From Liolophura sinensis (Eukaryota; Mollusca; Polyplacophora; Chitonida; Chitonidae): 64,000 nucleotides of DNA. This document shows, in pieces, positions 60,301 through 64,000 of this stretch (within the stretch, counting starts at the first letter, position 1; each line of letters begins with the position of its first letter). A model generated the notes under the pieces. The model was given only the letters and a program-made list of their open reading frames with translations. It was not told where the DNA came from and did no database searches. The stretch spans positions 26,996,628 to 27,060,627 of the forward strand of contig NC_088305.1 of assembly GCF_032854445.1 (NCBI RefSeq). The letters run 5' to 3'. A program made the position numbers and the translations under genes.

Positions 60301-62086
60301 TCTAAGCAGTAGCTTATAGGAGATTTAAAAAGTTGTGGACTTGGGTGATGAAGGACCAAGTGATAAATATCTTTCTCGAAACTTGGACATATTGGAACGA
60401 TATTTCTTCCACTGCCTGTCATATACAGTTTACCAGTAATCTGCAGATGCATAGCCGGGATATTCCAGCTTCAGGTTGTAGCCTCCGGAAGGGTTGTGCT
60501 GGTACTGGTAATTCTGACCTATAATAAATGTGTACAAAATTACAATAGGATAGTTGTGTAACTGGAGTCATGCTAAATTCTGACACAAATGGAACTAAAT
60601 TTAAGCACCACTGAGGATGATCCAGGCATTCAACTGTCCCTGGATTTTAGGCTTCTAGTTATCGTGGACGTCAGAGAAAGCACCTCAGCTTAAACACGGC
60701 GTTTCAATAATTTTACTGTATTTTATAAAGGAAAACAGAAAAAAAACATTCCTTGTATGCGGGAAAGACAAAGAAGCAAAATTTAAATTCTTCACTTGTA
60801 ATAAATTCTGAGAGAAAAGTTAAATCATAGTATTTGATTAATTTTAAGGGTTGTTTGGTGAGATACCGTCTTCTCATTTCCATAAACATTCGGCATCCCT
60901 GAAGAATTTTTCACAGATTCTGATATTTGTTATTTAGAAACTTCATGCTGACTAAAGGCTAACGTGAAGGACAAAAAAATGTATTCATATAATTCAAACA
61001 GCGTGTCAAAGTAGGCCTAAGATCTACGGGGGAGATGAGTACTGTCTTATGCAGTAGTTCTGTGTTATCCTGTGTGTCACTTCATGGAGTGAATGGGTAA
61101 AGGCTACGTCACAGCTTAGGCTGCACAATCTGATTGCAACATGTTTGATTGGATAAAATTCTCAAGCTGGCTGCCTTGATTCACACCAGCCATTTGTGCA
61201 GTTTTGTCATTTTGTTTTGCATGTTATTCGTTGAAATATATGATACCTTCTAGAAAGTTTGACTATCTTGCTTTCAATTGAAATATGTTTTAGCGAGGTG
61301 CGGGGTTGTCCTTGAATGATTTATTCATTATCCTACTGTCACGACTGTCATTAATTATATAGGTGGTTTTGAAATTTTTGTACAGTTTTTAAAGCTACTC
61401 AGTCTACCCTGTTGGTCATTTCAGTTGAACTCTGTCAAATGGCTGCCCTGTGTTGACCACAAGTCACGAGTAGCCATCTTGTCCAGCTGTGTCTGGTGGC
61501 TGTTTAGCAACTATGTCATGGTCATTTTGAAGGTAAGTTAGAGTGTTTGCAGCATTTGATTCTTCCAAGGCCATAGACCAAAGGTGAAAGGAAGGACTTT
61601 AATTATCCATTAAGTCCCCAACCATTATGTCTGAGAGAACTCTAAGTTTACATCTTATCTATCTGTCCCTCAAGAATCAGTTTTCTTGACTTACGTTAAA
61701 AAAAAAATTGGTTTCTTCCACCATAATGCTGGCTGCCGTCGTGTAACTAAAATATTCTTGAGTTCCGCATAAAACTCCAATCAATTAAATAAATCAATAA
61801 GTAAATGTTCAAGAAGCTTCATTCTGTTGAATTGAAACTTAAATTACATGTTGTACATACCTTCAATATGACAAGTTGCAATTTTGAGTTTCAGGCTATT
61901 TCATACATTTCTCAGAAAATTATGGCCTTTCTGTCCTAATGTGGACATGAGAAAAGAACTTGATTTTAACATTTTTGTTTTGTTTTCAGACTTATTTTTA
62001 TATCACAGACACAACCCGCTTCAGAAACAAGCTGTTTTTCTACAGAAAGGCCGTATGGAATCGTCTGAAGAACCAGGCTCAGGGAG
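36192..62086 (+). CDS. TERT: Telomerase reverse transcriptase, N-terminal and RNA-binding domains (composite of 14 exons)
   Basis: TERT is the catalytic subunit of telomerase: it copies its RNA template onto chromosome ends in the nucleus. Fourteen exons joined in phase give about 600 residues collinear with vertebrate TERT. Exons 36192, 38251, 38614, 39469 and 48297 cover the TEN domain (ANKNVLTLGFGM; VGDAVMMYLLENASLFLHVP). 50101 and 51388 form a basic, low-conservation linker. 52150 to 61532 form the RNA-binding domain (LYRRDLREKWPKD; NHRSCPFRPLLNQYC; FLRQVCLRVIPKDLLG; SLLSMGRYDKIKL). 61990 holds motif T (FRNKLFFYRKAVW). The catalytic palm and thumb must lie to the right of the window, and the N-terminal start is uncertain. 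Introns are packed with SINEs and tandem arrays. Identification is by my own recognition of the family and by phase consistency. Confidence 0.93.
36593..36852 (-). repeat. AAATAAAT-tailed SINE in TERT intron
   Basis: Minus-oriented, nearly complete: tail TTTATTTATTTGATTGG, body GGGCAGAGCCCGGTGGAAAC, inverted head ACCCACTCAGCCACGGAGGC. Confidence 0.88.
37094..37242 (+). repeat. AAATAAAT-tailed SINE, 3' part
   Basis: From GGGAAAGTCTTCCAGCAACC through CTGGGCTCTGCCCGGTTTCC to GTAAAACACCAATCAAATAA. The tRNA-like head is missing. Confidence 0.82.
38116..38236 (+). repeat. AAATAAAT-tailed SINE fragment abutting a TERT acceptor
   Basis: CTAGCAACATGCAGATGGTT, CACCATAATGCTGGCTGTTG, GTGAAATATTCTTGAATTTA, then ATCAAATATAAATATAAAT. 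Its tail ends about 10-15 bases before the TTTTCAG acceptor of the exon at 38251, so the SINE supplies or borders the branch-point region. Confidence 0.75.
38251..38371 (+). CDS. TERT: TERT exon, TEN domain
   Basis: Acceptor GGATCTTTTCAG; one base completes the previous codon (AA+T, Asn), then 40 codons FKLLLSSTVVAFSANKKPPP to HQRELLFRVVG, donor GTAAGG. It aligns with vertebrate [20 protein letters not shown]. Ends in phase 0. Confidence 0.85.
38614..38670 (+). CDS. TERT: TERT exon, TEN domain, 57 bp
   Basis: Acceptor TTTTTAATATAG, 19 codons RIKKQGRANKNVLTLGFGM, donor GTTTGT (weak). It matches the conserved KNVLAFGFAL block of vertebrate TERT. Phase 0 at both ends. Confidence 0.88.
38992..39252 (+). 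repeat. AAATAAAT-tailed SINE in TERT intron, full length
   Basis: Head GGGGCCTCCGTGACACAGTT with GGTTAGCGCGCTAGCGCACC, box B-like GGTCGCTGTGAGTTCAAGTC, tail AATCAAATAAATAAATAG. Confidence 0.9.
39469..39581 (+). CDS. TERT: TERT exon, TEN domain
   Basis: Acceptor TTTGGCTTTCAG, 37 codons ISDDQNGRIGSLPDMEYQYP, then NSNFSQLHLSVWNKLLS plus two bases, donor GTCAGT. It matches the vertebrate segment ending SGAWGLLLRR. The CG overhang makes Arg with the first base of any copy of the next exon. Confidence 0.88.
39819..39837. repeat. Poly(G) run of about 19 bases
   Basis: A homopolymer in TERT intron DNA; it could form a G-quadruplex and is prone to sequencing error. Confidence 0.7.
39940..40135 (+). 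repeat. AAATAAAT-tailed SINE, diverged
   Basis: CTCCTTCTTTGCCTGTATGT, CGGTTGGTTGTGGGTTTCCC, CATAATGCTGGCCACCATCA, GTAGAACACCAATCAAACAT. The head is mostly lost. Confidence 0.75.
40185..40240. repeat. 20-bp tandem repeat, three copies
   Basis: ATTGTGTATCATTTTCAGC is repeated three times, each ending in an acceptor-like TTTTCAG. Confidence 0.8.
40270..43125. repeat. Minisatellite, 46-bp unit, about 60 copies, with higher-order structure
   Basis: The unit is GTGTCGGACTGGAGTCCTGT, AAAGTGCCCTGTCTGTGTTA, AGTTTG. Left units are very uniform; right units are diverged and shorter forms appear. A variant block ACATTGAGCTAATAAGTCAG plus TGCTAAGTGTCAGA recurs at about 41057, 41551, 41813, 42398 and 42659, marking higher-order repeats. 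It fills the TERT intron after 39581 and has no coding role. Confidence 0.95.
43544..48296 (+). repeat. Exact 49 x 97-bp array of a TERT acceptor plus partial exon
   Basis: Each unit starts with the base after TATTTCAG and reads GGTGGGGGACGCTGTAATGA, TGTACTTACTGGAGAATGCC, TCCCTGTTTCTGC, then a CTGTACAGGGCATACATGTA AGG-type segment and TTTTGCTGTGGTCTATTTCAG. The first 57-60 bases match the true exon at 48297. The remainder, with ACAT|GTAAGG, replaces the exon's 3' half. The length from first to last acceptor is 4753 bp, exactly 49 x 97, so no net indel has occurred. Substitutions fall into classes shared by distant units. Confidence 0.95.
48297..48382 (+). CDS. TERT: TERT exon, TEN domain, the complete copy
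   Basis: Acceptor TTTATTTCAG; G completes Arg, then VGDAVMMYLLENASLFLHVP and PSCYTQIT plus one base, donor GTGAGC. Vertebrate TERT has VGDDV...LL...LFVLVAPSC here. It is the only one of the 50 copies that carries the PPSCYTQIT end and a donor in the phase of the next exon. Confidence 0.93.
48383..49360. other. TERT intron, AT-rich
   Basis: No repeat family or exon recognised. Confidence 0.4.
49365..49665. repeat. Tandem repeat, about 24-bp unit
   Basis: GTTAGTGTCAGTTTTGGTGT GATT-type units, about 13 copies, open in frames on both strands because the unit length is divisible by three. Intronic. Confidence 0.85.
50101..50402 (+). CDS. TERT: TERT exon, linker with basic cluster
   Basis: Acceptor CTGTCGTTTTTCAG; GT completes Gly, then 100 codons FPAHNLPCFDFRSRELCLKA to SGKISVVE, donor GTATGT. 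The region between TEN and RNA-binding domains is poorly conserved and rich in Ser, Glu and Lys. LSRKRKRSIEDEKE is a good candidate nuclear localisation signal. Confidence 0.85.
51088..51185 (-). repeat. AAATAAAT-tailed SINE, 3' fragment
   Basis: TTTATTTATTTGATTGGTGT, CGTACTCAAGAATATTTCAC, then GGTGGGAGAAAACAGG, where similarity stops. Confidence 0.8.
51388..51539 (+). CDS. TERT: TERT exon, basic linker
   Basis: Acceptor ATTTTCGCTTCAG, 50 codons QVTERKTSSGTCDVIVPEQC to HEVTAASLKY plus two bases, donor GTAAGG. WKMRRGKKKRIQRH is strongly basic. It shows little similarity beyond its place in the series, but is phase-consistent on both sides. Confidence 0.8.
51745..51965 (-). repeat. AAATAAAT-tailed SINE in TERT intron
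   Basis: Minus-oriented: TATTTATTTGATTGATGTTT, CATTATGGTGGGAGGAAACT, ending GGTGAGAGGCTCCTTTTTC. The tRNA-like head is missing. Confidence 0.85.
52150..52220 (+). CDS. TERT: TERT exon, start of RNA-binding domain
   Basis: Acceptor TTTTTTCAAG; T completes Asn, then CNKTLNWARCLYRRDLREKW and PKD plus C, donor GTAAGT. It matches the TERT pattern of an aromatic-Tyr pair, a gap and L/W-P-K before the HIL block. C plus AT of the next exon gives His. Confidence 0.82.
52278..53150. repeat. Minisatellite, 45-bp unit, about 19 copies
   Basis: Unit GTGGGCCTCAAGATCTTACT, CCAGTACCAGTCGTTCACTA, CAGTA. It is very uniform and stays open on both strands (LLQYQSFTTVVGLKI on plus) because 45 is divisible by three. 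It starts 57 bases after the exon donor at 52221, and its GTGGGCCTCAAGATCTTA resembles the exon end GTGGCCTAAAGATCGTA. Confidence 0.93.
53160..54430. other. TERT intron, unassigned
   Basis: No exon or recognised element. CACCATGACACTATCC-like imperfect repeats near 53300-53400 are weak. Confidence 0.35.
54444..55324. repeat. Array built from the (ACTC)n SINE tail
   Basis: Units of CCTAATACAAGGTCGACGTT AAACCCCAAGCACTCACTCA CTCACTCAC, of variable length, are repeated about 20 times. GACGTTAAACCCCAAGCACT with the ACTC run is exactly the last part of the second SINE. CCTAATACAAGG is the sequence preceding the first copy. Confidence 0.85.
55696..55972 (+). CDS. TERT: TERT exon, RNA-binding domain
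   Basis: Acceptor GTATTTTTTCAG; AT completes His (KDH), then 91 codons CMNFHSISKQAQTTKLFHSM to VKPHLEHIIANH plus two bases, donor GTATGG. The middle is an acidic, Ser/Thr-rich loop. LEHIIANH corresponds to vertebrate LELLGNHAQ. Confidence 0.88.
56105..56750. repeat. Tandem repeat based on CTATAGTGATT, about 20-bp subunits in higher-order units
   Basis: Subunits such as GGGGGCCCTATAGTGATTG, GAACCCTATAATGATTGTTG and GAACTCTATAGTGACT combine into blocks of about 118 bp that recur near 56281, 56458 and 56575. It follows the donor at 55973 by about 130 bases but shows no match to the exon. Confidence 0.88.
56745..56815 (-). repeat. AAATAAAT-family SINE, small fragment
   Basis: CACGTTGCTGCCAGACCTTC and CCATGTATGGGAGGAAG match the SINE body at the edge of the array. 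Confidence 0.6.
56968..57176 (+). CDS. TERT: TERT exon, RNA-binding domain
   Basis: Acceptor TCTCTGTACACAG; G completes Arg, then SCPFRPLLNQYCSISK (vertebrate CPYGVLLKTHCPL), a Ser/Val-rich loop ending AVSTVP and one base; donor GTAAGT. Confidence 0.9.
58018..58230 (+). repeat. AAATAAAT-tailed SINE with internal partial duplication
   Basis: GGATGGTTGTGGGTTTCCCC...GCTCTGCCCGGTTTC occurs twice, at 58047-58085 and 58121-58159, followed by the normal 3' end and ATAAATAAA. It is a duplication or two nested fragments. Confidence 0.75.
58581..58693 (+). CDS. TERT: TERT exon, RNA-binding domain
   Basis: Acceptor GTGTACACAG; AT completes His, then 37 codons LCPQLFGTSTFCRTRCKLRK to LLLGDHVHPRK, donor GTAAGT. 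The end corresponds to vertebrate LVQLLRQHSSPWQ. Ends in phase 0. Confidence 0.88.
59212..59372 (-). repeat. AAATAAAT-tailed SINE, 3' part
   Basis: Minus-oriented: TTTATTTATTTATTTGATTG, CGGCGGCCAGCATTATGGTG, ending CAGACCTTCCCACTTACGGC. Confidence 0.85.
59571..59729 (+). CDS. TERT: TERT exon, RNA-binding domain (QFP region)
   Basis: Acceptor TCGTCCCTGCAG, 53 codons VFLFLRQVCLRVIPKDLLGC then NNWNRFMNNIRSLLSMGRYD to LLLRMK, donor GTAAAG. It matches vertebrate [20 protein letters not shown] and KKFISLGKHAKLSLQEL. Phase 0 at both ends. This exon alone is enough to identify TERT. Confidence 0.95.
59730..61424. other. TERT intron, no recognised elements
   Basis: Unusually for this gene, a 1.7-kb intron without a tandem array or SINE. 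AT-rich, no exon seen. Confidence 0.45.
61425..61532 (+). CDS. TERT: TERT exon, RNA-binding domain (CP region)
   Basis: Acceptor GGTCATTTCAG, 36 codons LNSVKWLPCVDHKSRVAILS to WWLFSNYVMVILK, donor GTAAGT. It corresponds to vertebrate [21 protein letters not shown]. Phase 0 at both ends. Confidence 0.93.
61715..61800 (+). repeat. AAATAAAT-tailed SINE, 3' end fragment
   Basis: TTCCACCATAATGCTGGCTG, CTAAAATATTCTTGAGTTCC, then ACTCCAATCAATTAAATAAA. Confidence 0.8.
61990..62086 (+). CDS. TERT: TERT exon, motif T
   Basis: Acceptor TTTGTTTTCAG, 32 codons TYFYITDTTRFRNKLFFYRK and AVWNRLKNQAQG plus G, donor GTGGGT. It matches the telomerase-specific motif T ([20 protein letters not shown]). The next exon, leading into RT motifs, is not identified. 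Confidence 0.95.
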
Positions 62087-62965
62087 GTGGGTGTTGTTAA
62101 GCAATGTTCACTCTCCTGTTGTACACTGCCCTCTTTGTGTCCAGTTTTGCTGTCTGTCTTTGTCTTTTCACTGTCCAGGTTACTTCAGTTTTTCAGATTG
62201 ACTTCGAGGTGAGTTGGTGTCGTTAAGCAATGTTCACTCTCCTGTTGTACACTGCCCTCTTGCGTGTCCAGTTTTGCTGTCTGTCTTTGTCTTTTCACGG
62301 TCCAGATTACTTCAGTTTTTCAGATTGACCTCGAGGTGAGTGGGTGTCGTTAAGCAATGTTCACTCTCCCGCTGTACACTGCCCTCTTTGTGTCCAGTGT
62401 TGCTGTCTGTCTTTGTCTTTTCACGGTCCAGGTTACTTCAGTTTTTCAGATTGACCTCGAGGTGAGTGGGTGTCGTTAAGCAATTTTCACTCTCCCGTTG
62501 TACACTGCCCGTTTTGTGTCCAGTTTTGCTGTCTGTCTTTGTCTCTTCACTGTCCAGGTTACTTCAGTTTTTCAGATTGATCTCGAGGTGGGTGGGTGTC
62601 GTTAAGCAATTTTCACTCTCCCATTGTACACTGCCCGTTTTGTGTCCAGTTTTGCTGTCTGTCTTTGTCTTTTCACTGTCCAGGTTACTTCAGTTTTTCA
62701 GATTGACTTCGAGGTGAGTGGGTGTCGTTAAGCAATGTTCACTCTCCCGTTGTACACTGCCCTCTTTGTGTCCAGTTTTGCTGTCTGTCTTTGTGTTTTC
62801 ACGGTCCAGATTACTTCAGTTTTTCAGATTGATCTCGAGGTGAGTGGGTGTCGTTAAGCAATTTTTACTCTCCCATTGTACACTGCCCGTTTTGTGTCCA
62901 GTTTTCCTGTCTGTCTTTGTCTTTTCACTGTCCAGGTTACTTCAGTTTTTTAGATTGACTTCAAC
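62087..62965 (+). repeat. 126-bp tandem array starting at the motif T exon donor, 7 copies
   Basis: Each unit starts GGTGAGTGGGTGTCGTTAAG, continues through CTGCCCTCTTTGTGTCCAGT and ends CTTCAGTTTTTCAGATTGAC CTCGA, so it contains an acceptor-like CAG, about 12-20 bases, and a donor-like GAG|GTGAGT. The first unit begins directly at the real exon's donor. 126 is divisible by three, giving long open frames. Confidence 0.9.
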
Positions 62966-63255
62966 ACTGCTCACAGTGCAGGTTTTAATGACTGCACTTT
63001 TCCTACACTTTCGTATTCCTCACATGACGTTTTTTTATTGGTGGCGCACTTTAAGTTTTCTGATTTTATTTCAGCCCTGGACAGTGAATTTCTTCATTCA
63101 CTTTTCTCACTGGTTGTGGGACCTTGGTAATGAATACATGTAAGTGGTGGATGGCACACGTGTGTCCATTTACTCTGCCTAATGTTCATTGAAGATCACT
63201 TGTCTTCCACCAGTATTCTATGAGAAAGGTTGTAAAAATCAAACTTCCCAAAGGT
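62966..63255. other. TERT intron or beyond, unassigned
   Basis: After the last array unit an acceptor-like TTTTTTAG is followed by ATTGACTTCAACACTGCTCA, which could start an exon, but I see no TERT match. Otherwise nothing. Confidence 0.3.
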
Positions 63256-63259
63256 TGTT

Positions 63260-63755
63260 GGATTACACCAGGCACTCTGATTTCTTCCACCTACTGACCA
63301 CCAGGTGGATTACACCGGACACTCTGATTTTCTCCACCCACTGGCCACCAGGTGGATTACACCGCGCACTCTGATTTTCTCCACCCACTGGCCACCAGGT
63401 GGATTACACCGCACACTCTGATTATCTCCACCCATTGACCACAAGGAGGATTACACCAGAGACTCTGATTTCCTCCACCCACTGACCACCAGGAGGATTA
63501 CACCTCACACTCTGATTTCCTCCACCCACTGACCACCAGGAGGATTACTTTGGACAGTCTGATTTCCTCCACCCACTGACCACCAGGAGGAATACACCTC
63601 ACACTCTGATTTTCTCCACCCATTGACCACCAGGAGGAATACACCGGACACTCTGATTTCCTCCTCCCACTGACCACCAGGAGGAATACACCGGACACTC
63701 TGATTTCCTCCACCCACTGACCACCAGGAGGAATACACTGGACAGGCTGACAACA
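63260..63755. repeat. Minisatellite, about 47-bp unit, 10 copies
   Basis: Unit GGATTACACCGGACACTCTG, ATTTCCTCCACCCACTGACC, ACCAGGA. It is open on the minus strand as a by-product. Probably in a TERT intron. Confidence 0.92.
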
Positions 63756-64000
63756 TATAAATGCTGATACAAATGAATACCCGCTCTGTTTGTCTACCCA
63801 TTTTGCACAGCAGCCTACATGGTGCGTTTTATGTATATAACAGATCTGTTTAAAGCAAACAATCTTCTACAAGTTTCAAGCAATACTGCGTATTGTAGCC
63901 AAGGTTATAGAACAGTGCAGCTAGGGAAATATCAGTTTCAGAGGTTGGGATTAATTTATTTGATTATTTATTTGCATGTTGTGAATGCCATATATGTACT

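Noticed and set aside
62466-63801. Frames with LLQFFRLTSR-like or FLLVVSG-like repeats
   Set aside because: They come from the 126-bp and 47-bp arrays, not from genes.

Overview
The window is eukaryotic, AT-rich and repeat-dense, with short exons separated by long introns. It most likely comes from a mollusc or a related lophotrochozoan. I infer this from the gene content and from two interspersed tRNA-derived SINE families of a type I associate with molluscan genomes. The species cannot be named from sequence alone.

Four multi-exon genes can be built by hand because exon ends carry AG/GT signals and most reading phases chain exactly. (1) About 6.3-10.2 kb, minus strand: a small gene of unknown family; its last four exons agree in phase. 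(2) About 17.4-23.1 kb, plus strand: four exons of an EXD1-like 3'-5' exonuclease-domain protein whose catalytic acidic positions are nearly all replaced. (3) About 29.2-31.2 kb, minus strand: the 5' end of a gene with an ankyrin repeat. (4) About 36.2-62.1 kb, plus strand: fourteen phase-consistent exons of telomerase reverse transcriptase (TERT), from the N-terminal TEN domain through the RNA-binding domain to motif T. The reverse transcriptase domain must lie beyond the window. An isolated signal-peptide exon (3.19 kb) and a possible terminal exon (30.1 kb) are weaker calls.

Between the exons the window is mostly repeats. There are 21 copies or fragments of one SINE (tail reads AAATAAAT), several copies of a second SINE ending in (ACTC)n, a degenerate LINE at 23.9-27.5 kb, a nearly intact Tc1 element at 31.5-33.0 kb, a probable solo LTR at 18.8-19.8 kb, MITE-like palindromes and about fourteen tandem arrays.

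The most striking feature is that tandem arrays have grown from the edges of exons. In TERT, a 97-bp unit carrying a splice acceptor plus the first 20 codons of an exon is repeated exactly 49 times (43544-48296), in front of the one complete copy of that exon. In EXD1, the 3' part of an exon plus its splice donor is repeated about 14 times (20763-21960). A 126-bp array at 62.1-63.0 kb and a 45-bp array at 52.3-53.2 kb each abut a TERT donor and may have the same origin. If confirmed, this is an unusual arrangement of decoy splice sites inside TERT and a piRNA-factor-like gene.
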